Shown one piece after another: positions 15,498 to 23,928 of a stretch of 64,000 nucleotides of DNA. Below the pieces are notes generated by a model. It had not been told where the DNA came from and made no database searches. It saw only the letters and a list, made by a program, of their open reading frames with translations. The stretch's first letter is position 1. Each line of letters begins with the position of its first letter. Both the position numbers and the translations under genes were made by a program. Where the stretch lies: assembly GCF_026342835.1 (NCBI RefSeq), contig NZ_JAPEMI010000002.1, forward strand, positions 372,001 to 436,000. The letters are read 5' to 3'. Source of the stretch: Streptomyces sp. NBC_00154 (lineage in GTDB: Bacteria > Actinomycetota > Actinomycetes > Streptomycetales > Streptomycetaceae).

Positions 15498-17267
15498 ATG
15501 CCCCGTTTCCGTCTTCCGCTTCCTGGTGTGATCGGGAGCGGCCGGCGGCCTTCGGCAGCCCGTGTGGGGCGCGCGCTCTCCCCGCGTGGCGCGCTCGCCC
15601 TGCAGAGCGTGGACGGCGCCCTGTCCTTTGCTCTGCGTGCCGCGCTGGCCATGGCGTTGCCGGCGCTGCCGATGGCACTGGCCGGGCGGGCCGACCAGGC
15701 TGTCTACGCCATGCTGGGCTCCTTCACCACCACGTTCGGCCGCAACCTGCCCTACGCGCGTCGTGCCCGTGTCCTCGCCCTGGTCGCGGCAGCCATGACG
15801 GCGTGTGTGGGCTGCGGTTCGGCTCTCGCCGCGTGGGCCCATCCCAGGGACGGGGGAGTGGGCGCCGCAGTGGTGGTCGCGGCCATGGCCGTGGTGGCCG
15901 GCGCGGCGAAGCTCGCCTGTGACGCGGCACGTCTGAGCGGGCTGGGCGCGGTGTTGCTGCTCTTCTCCTTTGCCGTGGCGGCCAACGGTTCGCCGGCCCC
16001 CGCCGACATCCTTCCCCAGACCGCCCTGGCCGCATTGGGCGCGACCGTGGCCTGGGTGCTGGCCGTGTCGGGCTGGTTCGTGCACCCGGATCGTCCGCAG
16101 CGTCTCGCCGTGGCCGCGGCGCTGCGCGAGCTCGCGGAGCTGTTGGAGGCGACCGGCGCAGGGGACGGAAGCGGGCTCGTCCGGCACCGGGCGACAGCTG
16201 CTGTTCTGCAGGCCTATCAGACACTTGGCGTTATGCCTCCGACAGCCGCCGAGTGGGGCGGCCGGGGCGGAACGTGCGTGCGTCTGACCGACCTCTCCTG
16301 GTCGCTGTTGATCGGTTCCGCCCGACGGCCACCCGATGACCCGACCGGCCTGGCGCAGCACCTGCGCGGCCAGGTTCGCCTGCTCGTCAGCCGTCGCCAC
16401 CGTGTTCCGCAATTGCTGCCCGAGCTGTTGCGCCCGTCCGTGGTCGCCCAGGCCGGTGTGGTCCCCGAGCCGGTTCCGGCCGATCCCACCACCCCGCGCG
16501 CTGCCGAACTGCGCGCTGCGGTACTGGTGACGGGGCAGCGCCACGGCGCCCCGGGTCACGCCTCGGTCCTGCTCATTCCCGCCCTGCGGATGGTCCTCGG
16601 CACCGGGCTGGCGGGAGGGACGGCCCTTCTTCTGGGCCTCGGCCACGGCTACTGGGCGGCGATCTCCGCTGCCGCGGTGCTGCACTCGATCAACGTCCGT
16701 ACGGCGGCACAGCGTGCCGTCCAGCGCACCTTGGGCACAGTTGCCGGACTGATGCTCGCTCTCGGCGTGCTGGCGGCGCGCCCCGATCCCGTGGTGCTCG
16801 TCCTCGTGATCGTTCTTCTGGAGTTCATGCTGGAGTACGTCGTGGCCCGCAACTACGGCCTCGGCGTCGTCTTCCTCACGCCGCTGGCGCTACTGCTGAG
16901 CGACCTGGCCTCTCCCTCACCTGCCGGAGCCCTCGTCCAGGACCGGGCGCTGAGCAGCTTCCTCGGGATCGTCATCGGGCTGGGCTGTGCGCTCTTGGTG
17001 GTCCATGACCATGCCGCGGTCCGGGCAGAGCGCGCGTTGGCCGCATGCAGGGAGGCGTCCGAGCGTGCGGAGCATACGTTGGACGACCGCTTGGAGCGGT
17101 CGTTCCCGATCGTCCAGACGCACCTGGCAGCAGCCGTGGTCGAGTTGCGTGAGGCCGACGACGTCGCGGCGGGCGAGCTCTGGCCGGCAGAGATCGATCC
17201 CACCGAATTCGCCGCCGCGGAGCAGCGTGCCTACCTCCTTCTGGAGCGCCTCGTCCGGTGGCGGTGA
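15498..17267 (+). CDS. FUSC-family (fusaric acid resistance-like) membrane transporter
   Basis: A ~589-aa membrane protein. There are about five N-terminal helices (from LSFALRAALAMALPALPMALAG through ATVAWVLAVSGWFVHPD, ~35-200), then a soluble stretch (~200-350). A second helical block follows (LRMVLGTGLAGGTALLLGLG, VVLVLVIVLLEFMLEYVVARNYGLGVVFLTPLALLL, FLGIVIGLGCALLVV), then a helical C-terminus. HSINVRTAAQRAVQRTLGT matches the FUSC motif. Family members are putative efflux permeases for aromatic acids. The gene converges on the FdhF/YdeP gene. ATG 15498 is preferred; GTG 15480 is an alternative. No clear ribosome site is present, so the transcript may be leaderless. Confidence 0.82.
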   Translation: MPRFRLPLPGVIGSGRRPSAARVGRALSPRGALALQSVDGALSFALRAALAMALPALPMALAGRADQAVYAMLGSFTTTFGRNLPYARRARVLALVAAAMTACVGCGSALAAWAHPRDGGVGAAVVVAAMAVVAGAAKLACDAARLSGLGAVLLLFSFAVAANGSPAPADILPQTALAALGATVAWVLAVSGWFVHPDRPQRLAVAAALRELAELLEATGAGDGSGLVRHRATAAVLQAYQTLGVMPPTAAEWGGRGGTCVRLTDLSWSLLIGSARRPPDDPTGLAQHLRGQVRLLVSRRHRVPQLLPELLRPSVVAQAGVVPEPVPADPTTPRAAELRAAVLVTGQRHGAPGHASVLLIPALRMVLGTGLAGGTALLLGLGHGYWAAISAAAVLHSINVRTAAQRAVQRTLGTVAGLMLALGVLAARPDPVVLVLVIVLLEFMLEYVVARNYGLGVVFLTPLALLLSDLASPSPAGALVQDRALSSFLGIVIGLGCALLVVHDHAAVRAERALAACREASERAEHTLDDRLERSFPIVQTHLAAAVVELREADDVAAGELWPAEIDPTEFAAAEQRAYLLLERLVRWR

Positions 17268-17301
17268 TGCCACGCGGAGCTCCGACCTGCGCGCTCCCCG
17301 C

Positions 17302-19635
17302 TCAGGCGGCGGGGCCGATGGTGACCTTGACGTGCTTCATGATCGGCTGGTCACTCTGGGTGCTGTAGTCGCTGAGCGCGCACAGCACGTTCATCTCGGG
17401 CATGTAGCCGGCCGCGCAGCCGCGGGGGATGTTGTAGGGGATGGCGAGGTAGCCGCTGAGGGACCGCTGACTGCCGTCCTTCGCGGTGCTCGTGATGTCG
17501 ACCCGGCCGAGGTCGGCGATACCGCGCTCGCGCATGTCGCCTCGGTTCATGAAGACGAGCGTGCGCAGGTTCTTGATGCCGCGGTAGCGGTCGTTGTCGG
17601 AGTAGATGGTGGTGTTCCACTGGTCGTGGGACCGCATGGTGCCCAGGGCCAGGGTGCCGGGGGCGGGGACGACGTCAGGCAGGACGGCGGTGGAGAACTC
17701 GGCGCGTCCGGACGGGGTGAGGAAGACCAGTTCACGGGCGGGCTGCTTGATGCGGAAGCCGAGGGGCAGGCGCACGCGGCGGTTGAAGTCCTCGAAGCCG
17801 TCGAGGACTTGAGACATGGTGTCCCGGATACGGTCGTAGTCCTCGATGTACCAGTCCCAGGGCGTGGTGCTGTCGGGCAGGGCGGCACGAGCCATGCCGG
17901 CGATGATGGCCGGCTCGGACAGCAGGTGCGAGGAGGCGGGGCGCTTCATCCCGATCGAGAGGTGGACCATGCTCATCGAGTCCTCGACGGACGTGCTCTG
18001 GATGCCCTTGCGCTGATGGTCCTTCTCGGTACGGCCGAGGCACGGCAGGATGAGGGCATGGCGGCCGTGGACAACATGGCTGCGGTTCAGCTTGGTGCTC
18101 ACCTGGACGGTGAGGTCGCAGTTGCGCAGCGCCGCGTATGTGTACGGGGTGTCGGGCGCCGCGAGGGCGAAGTTGCCGCCCATGCCGACGAACACCTTCA
18201 CATCGCCGCTCTGCATCGCCTTGACCGTGTGGACGGTGTCCAGACCGTGCTCACGGGGCGGCTCGATGTCGCAGACCTCGGCGAGGCGGTCCAGGAACTC
18301 GTCGTCGGGGCGGTGGTCGATGCCGCAGGTGCGGTTGCCCTGGACGTTGCTGTGTCCTCGTACGGGGGAGGGGCCCGCGCCTTCCCGTCCCAGATTGCCG
18401 CGGAGCAGAAGCAGATTGACGATCTCCCGGACGGTGTCGACGCCGTGCTCGTGCTGGCTGATGCCCAGGCACCAGCTGACGATGCTTCGGTCGGCCTCGC
18501 CGTACACGTGCGCCGCCTTGAGGACGTCGGCGCGGCTCAGCCCGGACTGGTTCTCGATCTCCTCCCACGAGGTGGCCTCGCACAGCGCGCGGTATTCCTC
18601 GAAGCCGGCGGTGTGGCGGTCGATGAACTCCCGGTCCAGAGCCTTGGGGTCGGATTCGGACTGCTCCAGGATCGCCTTGGCCATGCCGCGCAGCAGGGCC
18701 ATGTCGCCGCCGATGCGGGGCTGCAGGTTCAGCGTGCTGGTGCGGGTCGTCTTGAAGAGGGCCATGTCCGTGAAGTCGTGCGGGACGATGGTGCTTGTGG
18801 CTGCCGCCTCGACGAGCGGATTGATGTGCACGATCTGGGCGCCGCGGTGGTAGGCCTCGGCGAGGGCCGTGAGCATTCGGGGCGCGTTGGATGCGGCGTT
18901 GACTCCCAGGATGAACAGCGCGTCGGCGGTCTCCCAGTCCTGGAGGTCGACGGTCCCCTTGCCGGTGCCCAGGGACGCATAGAGGGCGCGACCGCTGGCC
19001 TCGTGACACATGTTGGAGCAGTCCGGCAGGTTGTTCGTGCCCAGTTCACGGGCCATCAGCTGGTAGAGGAAGGTGGCCTCGTTGCCGAGTCGGCCGGAGG
19101 TGTAGAACGATGCCTGATTCGGGTTGTCCAGCTCGCGCAGAGCACGGCCGACCACCTCGAACGCCTCCTTCCAGGTGATCGGGACGTAGTGGTCCGAATC
19201 GAGGTCGTAGACCATCGGTTCGGTCAACCGTCCCTGGTTCTCGAGGTCGTAGTCGCTCCACCCGGACAGCTCGGTCACCGAGTGGGCGGCGAAGAACTCG
19301 CGTCCGACCCGCTTGCGGGTCATCTCCCAGGTGACGTGCTTGATTCCGTTCTCGCAGATGTCCAGGTGCAGCCCCTTGGTGTCGTCCGGCCACGCGCATC
19401 CGGGGCAGTCGAACCCGGTGTTCTCATGGTTCATCCGCATGATCGCCCGTGGGCCGTCCACCAGCGCGCCCTCGCGTACCAGGAAACGGCTCACGCTCTT
19501 GGCTGCGCCCCAGCCGGCAGCGGGGTGGTGGTAGGGGCGAAACTCCGGATTCCCCTCGGGAGCGGGCCCCACCTTGGGCTCCAGGCGTTCCTGCTCATCA
19601 CTATTGGCACTCAAGGCTCTCGGCCCTTCCACCAT
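17302..19635 (-). CDS. FdhF/YdeP-family molybdopterin oxidoreductase
   Basis: A large (~777 aa) molybdopterin-dependent oxidoreductase of the formate-dehydrogenase-alpha-like YdeP group. The start region has FRPYHHPAAGWGAAKSV and MNHENTGFDCPGCAWPD. Further motifs are SGRLGNEATFLYQLMARELG, NMCHEASGRAL, FILGVNAASNAPRML, a mid-domain with REIVNLLLLRGNLGREGAG, and C-terminal molydopterin-binding HDQWNTTIYS and RGIADLGRVDI. Members are cytosolic; E. coli YdeP is tied to acid resistance, but the substrate is unknown. The true start is uncertain: TTG 19611-19613 (LSANSDEQERLEP) has GGAAGGG at a good distance upstream. Confidence 0.88.
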   Translation of the reverse strand: MVEGPRALSANSDEQERLEPKVGPAPEGNPEFRPYHHPAAGWGAAKSVSRFLVREGALVDGPRAIMRMNHENTGFDCPGCAWPDDTKGLHLDICENGIKHVTWEMTRKRVGREFFAAHSVTELSGWSDYDLENQGRLTEPMVYDLDSDHYVPITWKEAFEVVGRALRELDNPNQASFYTSGRLGNEATFLYQLMARELGTNNLPDCSNMCHEASGRALYASLGTGKGTVDLQDWETADALFILGVNAASNAPRMLTALAEAYHRGAQIVHINPLVEAAATSTIVPHDFTDMALFKTTRTSTLNLQPRIGGDMALLRGMAKAILEQSESDPKALDREFIDRHTAGFEEYRALCEATSWEEIENQSGLSRADVLKAAHVYGEADRSIVSWCLGISQHEHGVDTVREIVNLLLLRGNLGREGAGPSPVRGHSNVQGNRTCGIDHRPDDEFLDRLAEVCDIEPPREHGLDTVHTVKAMQSGDVKVFVGMGGNFALAAPDTPYTYAALRNCDLTVQVSTKLNRSHVVHGRHALILPCLGRTEKDHQRKGIQSTSVEDSMSMVHLSIGMKRPASSHLLSEPAIIAGMARAALPDSTTPWDWYIEDYDRIRDTMSQVLDGFEDFNRRVRLPLGFRIKQPARELVFLTPSGRAEFSTAVLPDVVPAPGTLALGTMRSHDQWNTTIYSDNDRYRGIKNLRTLVFMNRGDMRERGIADLGRVDITSTAKDGSQRSLSGYLAIPYNIPRGCAAGYMPEMNVLCALSDYSTQSDQPIMKHVKVTIGPAA

Positions 19636-19738
19636 TTGGGCATGGGTGACAAAACGGCACTTTCGGGCAGGTTATGTCCGCTGATCAACGCACGCCACTC
19701 GACGTGCCTCCGACGGTGGTTACCTGATCGCGGCTCAT

Positions 19739-19943
19739 CAGGGCCGGTGCTGGACGGCTCCCCGATCTGGACGCCGACCCTCAATGGTGGCATCGTCCTG
19801 TCCACCCGTGGTGGCGACCTCGAGCTGCCCCTCGGCCAGGACGTGGCAATCGGTTGCACGGGGCACGACGCGAGCGCATCGAGTTGTACTTCCCCGGGAC
19901 GCTGACGTATACGGACGAGGCCGTGGTCGTACTCGAAGGCTGA
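19739..19943 (+). pseudogene. Encapsulin (HK97-fold shell protein) C-terminal remnant
   Basis: One frame reads PVLDGSPIWTPTLNGGIVL, STRGGDLELPLGQDVAIG and GHDAS, resembling the end of family 1 encapsulins (VLSLRGGDFEL-x-VGQDLSIGY). The ending continues one frame away as RIELYFPGTLTYTDEAVVVLEG before TGA 19941-19943. The join needs one inserted base near 19876. The first ~200 residues are absent; the preceding sequence belongs to the FdhF promoter region. No cargo gene (DyP peroxidase or ferritin-like protein) is adjacent. The match is from recognition of motif and end, not alignment. Confidence 0.55.
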
Positions 19944-19984
19944 AACCCTTCACCGAGCTGCCGAGGTAGTCATTGTTGAGGCCC

Positions 19985-20620
19985 ATGAACCGCTGCTTGG
20001 CGCTTTCCGCCGTTCCTCGACTCGCCGGTTCGGCGGTCGTCGGAGCGGTGATCGGCTCGGTCGTCGGTGTACTGACCAACACACCGCTGGGAATTCTCGC
20101 CGGTATCGCCGCGGCGGAGACGAGCTTCGTCGTCGCAGGGTGGATCGTCCTGTGGCCCATGGACGCCGTCACCACCCATCGCAACCTCCGGAGCGAGGAG
20201 TTCCGGCCCGTCACCGAGGAACTCGTCGTCGTCGCGTCCGCCCTGTGCGGACTGGTCGGCATCGTGATGCTGCTCCTGGTCGGCAAGTCGGAACTGAGCC
20301 ACGCCGCGGCCGCGATGGCACTCTGTGGCGTGTTCATGGCCTGGGCGGCACTCCACCTGATGTACGCCACCCGATACGCGTACCTTTATTACCTGACTCC
20401 CGAAGGCGGGATCGACTTCAATTCCGACGACCCGCCGCACTACAGCGACTTCCTCTATTTCAGTTACAACCTCGGAATGACCTATCAGGTCTCCGACACC
20501 GACGTCTCCAGTTCCACGATTCGCGCGGTCGCCCTCCGGCACTGCTTGCTGTCCTACGTCTTCGGCGCCAGCATCCTGGCCACCACCATCAACCTCGTCG
20601 CCGGAATCGTCACGGGCTGA
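19985..20620 (+). CDS. DUF1345 family membrane protein
   Basis: About 211 aa with five hydrophobic segments: VVGAVIGSVVGVLTNTPLG, LGILAGIAAAETSFVVAGWI, VVVASALCGLVGIVMLLLVG, AAAMALCGVFMAWAALHLM and the C-terminal SYVFGASILATTINLVAGIV. The DUF1345 hallmark YSDFLYFSYNLGMTYQVSDTD is present before the last helix. The function is unknown. ATG 19985 has GAGG a few bases upstream; TTG 19973 is an alternative. It follows the encapsulin remnant and converges on the Gre-factor gene. Confidence 0.85.
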   Translation: MNRCLALSAVPRLAGSAVVGAVIGSVVGVLTNTPLGILAGIAAAETSFVVAGWIVLWPMDAVTTHRNLRSEEFRPVTEELVVVASALCGLVGIVMLLLVGKSELSHAAAAMALCGVFMAWAALHLMYATRYAYLYYLTPEGGIDFNSDDPPHYSDFLYFSYNLGMTYQVSDTDVSSSTIRAVALRHCLLSYVFGASILATTINLVAGIVTG

Positions 20621-20753
20621 TGCGAGGACGGTCCCGTACGGTGTGGGCGACTTCGTGATCGGCACGGCGAGGGCCCGCGCCATCAGGACGGTATGCCCGG
20701 GGCCGCGCCTCTTCTTCCCGCACGGGCTGCACCGGTCGGCGCTGCGCGTTCCT

Positions 20754-21236
20754 CTATGACCTGTTGTCCTCGTCGCCGAGGGACAACACGACCGCGGTCG
20801 ACCGCCCCTCGGGGGTCTCGTAGCTGATGGTGTCGCCGGCGCGACGGCCGAGCAGCGCGCGGCCGAGAGGGCTGTCGGCGGTGACCAAGGTCCGGTCCAG
20901 TGCCTCGGCGACCTCGCCGATCTGGACGGTTGTCTCCGTGGCTTCGGCGTCCGCGAACCGTACCGTCACGGTGCTGCCCACGCCGACCTTGTCGGTGCGG
21001 GGAGGCCCCGCAACGGCCGCCTCGCGAAGCCGCCCGTTGATCTCGGCGATTCGGGTGTCCAGGCGGTCCAGTTCCGTGCCGCGTTGCAACTCGTCGGCTT
21101 CGTCGGCCCTGTCGCCAACCCGTTCACCGCCTCGCAAGGTGGCGGCGACTGTTTCGCGTTCGGCACGCAGGTCGGCGAGCTCTCGCTCGAGCGCCTCGCG
21201 GGCGGCATCGCTGATGGGTTCGGGTCCACCGGTCAT
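20754..21236 (-). CDS. GreA/GreB-family transcription elongation factor
   Basis: A 160-aa protein with the two Gre parts. An N-terminal antiparallel coiled coil (AREALERELADLRAERETVAATLR ... ELDRLDTRIAEINGRLREA) comes first. A C-terminal FKBP-like domain (VGVGSTVTVRFADAE ... TLVTADSPLGRALLGRRAGDTISYETPEG) follows. The coil tip GGERVGDRADEADELQRG supplies acidic residues that in Gre factors enter the RNA polymerase secondary channel and stimulate cleavage of backtracked RNA. The tip lacks the canonical GDLSEN sequence, so this is probably an accessory paralogue rather than the housekeeping GreA. Confidence 0.85.
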   Translation of the reverse strand: MTGGPEPISDAAREALERELADLRAERETVAATLRGGERVGDRADEADELQRGTELDRLDTRIAEINGRLREAAVAGPPRTDKVGVGSTVTVRFADAEATETTVQIGEVAEALDRTLVTADSPLGRALLGRRAGDTISYETPEGRSTAVVLSLGDEDNRS

Positions 21237-21526
21237 TCCTGTTCCCGTCGTGCAGGCGGCACGGTTGAGTGTCGCAGGTTCAACTCCGACATTTTTACGC
21301 TATCAGGCAAATCGCCACGCCGTGGTGGCGGGCCAGGGCCATTGGGCCGGGCTCTCGCCTGACGCTTCCGGGAGGCCTCTGACCAGCTTCTCCTGGGCGA
21401 GGACGAGGGAGGAGCAGTTGGTGCTGCGGGCGCGCAGTGCGCGGCGCGCCCGGCTTCGGCGGTGCGGTGCTTCGGGCCGGACACCCTTGCCCGGGTGTCC
21501 GGCATCCTCGGTCGACTGCTGCGGTG
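21237..21526. other. Intergenic, no gene recognised
   Basis: Between two minus-strand genes. It presumably holds the Gre-factor promoter; no hairpin or ORF of coding quality is visible. Confidence 0.4.
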
Positions 21527-22198
21527 TCAGCCGAGCGGGTTGGCCTTCTCGTGCAGAGCGGCGAGGGCGGGGGCGTACATGCGGGCCTTGATGGTGCCGA
21601 GGGTGTCGCCGGCCTTGCTCACCTGCGCCTGGGCGATCTCGATGGCGGCGGAGCGGACGGCTTCCTCGTCCACGGCGCGGTCGACGATGCCGGCGGCCGC
21701 GGCGTCGTGGCCGCCGAAGCGGCGGGCGGCCACCATGGCCTCATGTGCGGTCTGCGGGGCCAGCCGGGCCTGGATCAGGGCGGACATGCCCGGGGTGAAG
21801 GGAATGTTGATCTCGGCCTCGGGCAGGCACCAGTAGCCGCGGTCCGCGCGCATCACGCGGAAGTCGTGAGCCAGGGAGAGCATCGCACCAGCTGCGAAGG
21901 TGTGCCCCTGGAGTGCGGCCACGCTGATCAACGGCAGTGACAGCAGGCGCGCGAAAAGCTCGTGGACCGAGATGACGTAGTCCACGTGCTGATCGGAGTT
22001 GGCGAACAACCAGTCCAGGTCCAGACCGTTGGAGTAGAACTTGCCCGTCGCGGCGGTCACCAAGGCGCGCGGCCCCTCCGCCTTCTCCACCTCGTCCAGC
22101 GCGGCATTGGCGGAGGCGATCCAGTCGGGGTGGAAACGGTTCTCGCCGTCTCCGAGGTCGAGGACGAAGACGTTGTCCTGGCGGTCGAGAGTGGGCAT
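21527..22198 (-). CDS. Enoyl-CoA hydratase/isomerase family protein
   Basis: A 223-aa crotonase-fold protein. It reads MPTLDRQDNVFVLDLGDGENRFHPDW, has the first oxyanion-hole segment LVTAATGKFYSNGLDLDWL (~45-62) and the second, LQGHTFAAGAMLSLAHDFRVM (~95-115). The hydratase glutamates are not obvious: PEAEINIPFTPGM occupies the second-glutamate region, as in delta3,delta2-enoyl-CoA isomerases. An isomerase role in unsaturated fatty-acid breakdown is therefore plausible but unproven. The start at 22198 is supported by GAAGGAG seven bases upstream; an extension to 22243 would bypass it. Confidence 0.85.
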   Translation of the reverse strand: MPTLDRQDNVFVLDLGDGENRFHPDWIASANAALDEVEKAEGPRALVTAATGKFYSNGLDLDWLFANSDQHVDYVISVHELFARLLSLPLISVAALQGHTFAAGAMLSLAHDFRVMRADRGYWCLPEAEINIPFTPGMSALIQARLAPQTAHEAMVAARRFGGHDAAAAGIVDRAVDEEAVRSAAIEIAQAQVSKAGDTLGTIKARMYAPALAALHEKANPLG

Positions 22199-22297
22199 GG
22201 TCGCTCCTTCGAGCTGGATGGGGTCGGGGTGGAGGCGGGTCATGGCCGTGGTGCCTGATCCGGATCGGGGCGGCTGTGCAACGCGTGGAGAAGCGGG

Positions 22298-22405
22298 TCA
22301 TGGATTTCGACGGTCGCCGGCGAGTGCCACCGCCTCGTCGATCAACTGCGCCCGCCCGCCGGTGAGAACAATCCGCTCACGGCTGTCGCTCTTGCGCGGG
22401 CTCAC
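22298..22405 (-). pseudogene. TetR-type regulator N-terminal remnant
   Basis: A GTG start gives VSPRKSDSRERIVL, matching the usual opening of TetR regulators, then leaves the family (TGGRAQLIDEAVALAGDRR) and stops after 35 residues. About 130 bp upstream are an inverted repeat (22536-22557) and TTACCGACAGGTAG, resembling TetR-type operators. Probably a deleted self-regulated gene; the evidence is short. Confidence 0.35.
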
Positions 22406-22535
22406 GAGCCCACCACCCCAGCAGCTGTGAAGTGGCCGACCATGTCTGCAGCGGCTGAGCAAACGATCACGCCGTTCGCCTTCCTGTTCAGTGACGAGCA
22501 CTGACCCGAACCTCGCTACCTGTCGGTAACTTATG

Positions 22536-22557
22536 TTGCATGACATAGAACATGCAA
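22536..22557. promoter_or_regulatory. Inverted repeat TTGCATG-N8-CATGCAA
   Basis: Perfect 7-bp arms around ACATAGAA, in the AT-rich part of the region upstream of the TetR remnant. Adjacent CCTGTCGGTAAC resembles a TetR operator half. Likely a former regulator-controlled promoter. Confidence 0.45.
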
Positions 22558-23138
22558 GGGCCCGCAGGTCTCTCCGTGAAGGAAGGCGTTGATTCCGAGT
22601 GGCGCCGCCATCCAAGGGACTTCCGAAGATGGGCATCGACGCGAGTCCGATCGAGGCAACAGGGCTCGACCGGCAGCAGCACGCGGCATCGAGCGACGGC
22701 ACTGGCCGACACGCTGCGGAAGGGAGGTGCATGCGGGGAGAGATGGACGGCCCGGACCGGCCTATGTGCCACCGGCCATGGAGGCAGTCGGCAAGGACAG
22801 GCGCTCGTCTCGGGTGTCCCGGCCCGGCCCGCAAACCCGCACGGTTGTCGGGCGCACCGGCATGACGGCGATCGCGGCCCGATCTGGAACAAATCGCACC
22901 TGTACGACCTGGCCCGCCAGAGGGCGGGCGGCGAGGTGGTGCAGCGTCATCACGGGGCACAGGCCGCACTCGAGGGCACCTTCGAACACGCGTCGACAGT
23001 GGGCGACGGTGGCGCGGAACGCTCACTCGGTGTCGGCTCGATACGCCCCCACTCAATGCTTGCCCAGGCTCCCCTTCGGTTCACCCCGAGGCCGAGACGC
23101 GGCCCATCATCCGTGTCCGATGAGTGGGCGCTGCACCG
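22558..23138. other. No gene recognised (580 bp)
   Basis: Frames are open on both strands but none has a convincing start, ribosome site or protein-like composition. GAAGGAAGG at about 22579 precedes only a scrambled arginine-rich frame. It probably represents decayed sequence. Confidence 0.4.
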
Positions 23139-23549
23139 TCACGGGATGAGATCGAGCTGGCGCAGCATGCCGAGTTCGTCGCTGCTGCCCCACCGCTCCA
23201 CGAGCTTTCCGTCGGCGAACCTGCTTATCTGCATACCCCGGTAGGACACCTTCTTCCCGGTCGGACTGTGTCCCATCAGTTCACCAAGGTGTGTTCCGCT
23301 GATGGTGTAGGCGAATGCCAACTCGTCGTCCGTGGTGACGAGATGCTCGACATCGACGTGCAGGTCAGGGAAGGCCGCCCTGATCTCGGCGAACATTGCC
23401 TGAAATCCGGCCGGGCCCGGAACCTGGCCGGGAGCCGGATCGTGGTCGACCGAGTCGGTTGCGACGACCTTGACGAGATCCTCCAGTTTTCCGCTGTTCA
23501 CGGCCTCGGCGATAGTGTTCTGGGCAGCGAGGTTTTCGTCGCGGGACAT
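23139..23549 (-). CDS. SnoaL-like / ester cyclase family protein
   Basis: A 136-aa NTF2-fold protein. MSRDENLAAQNTIAEAVNSGKLEDLVKVVATDSVDHDP is followed by GPAGFQAMFAEIRAAFPDLHVDVEHLVTTDDELA, TGKKVSYRGMQISRFADGKLVERWGSSDELGML. This is the pattern of stand-alone SnoaL-like cyclases, which are mostly uncharacterised small-molecule-binding enzymes. The start is supported by AAGGAGA. No biosynthetic genes are nearby, so the polyketide-cyclase role of the name-giver should not be assumed. Confidence 0.87.
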   Translation of the reverse strand: MSRDENLAAQNTIAEAVNSGKLEDLVKVVATDSVDHDPAPGQVPGPAGFQAMFAEIRAAFPDLHVDVEHLVTTDDELAFAYTISGTHLGELMGHSPTGKKVSYRGMQISRFADGKLVERWGSSDELGMLRQLDLIP

Positions 23550-23778
23550 GGCTCTCCTTCGACCGTGTACGGGGAGGTCCGGGCACCGTGAAAGCGCGCT
23601 CGGGTTGGCGGCGAGTGCACCGGCCCCTTCTTCAACGTAATGAGTCCCCGGTCCTTTCGCCTGTTCAGCGGGTGTACCTCAGCTCCCGGGCAGCCCAGGA
23701 CGACGTGGGCTTCCCCGCGTAGGATGGGCTCCAGGCGGAGTTACGTACAGCCCACCTGCTCGGACGGGGATCGCAGTA

Positions 23779-23904
23779 CCCCAGGAACCGGCGTCGCTCG
23801 TGGACTGGTCGGCCGGTGACCAAGCGGCCTTCATCACCGGTGACGTCCTGGCCATGGACCGAGGCTGCAAGCCCGCTGAGCGGTCGCATCGTCCCCGACA
23901 ATGA
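23779..23904 (+). pseudogene. Short-chain dehydrogenase C-terminal remnant
   Basis: The frame ending TGA 23902-23904 reads EPASLVDWSAGDQAAFITG, then DVLAMDRG, matching the SDR C-terminal signature (A-x-LV-x-WLAG-x-x-A-x-F-x-TG-x-x-x-x-x-DGG). The N-terminal nucleotide fold and catalytic residues are absent upstream. It is a leftover of about 40 residues. Confidence 0.5.
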
Positions 23905-23928
23905 ACAGGCCATGGAAGGTCAGGGGCC

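Noticed and set aside
16987..19905. 972-residue plus-strand open frame opposite the FdhF/YdeP gene
   Set aside because: Antisense shadow. Only its last ~50 codons (the encapsulin-like piece) look like real protein and these were treated separately.
22298..23056. 252-residue minus-strand frame upstream of the enoyl-CoA hydratase
   Set aside because: Arg/Pro/Ser-rich throughout and crosses an operator-like repeat. Only its last 35 codons resemble a TetR start.
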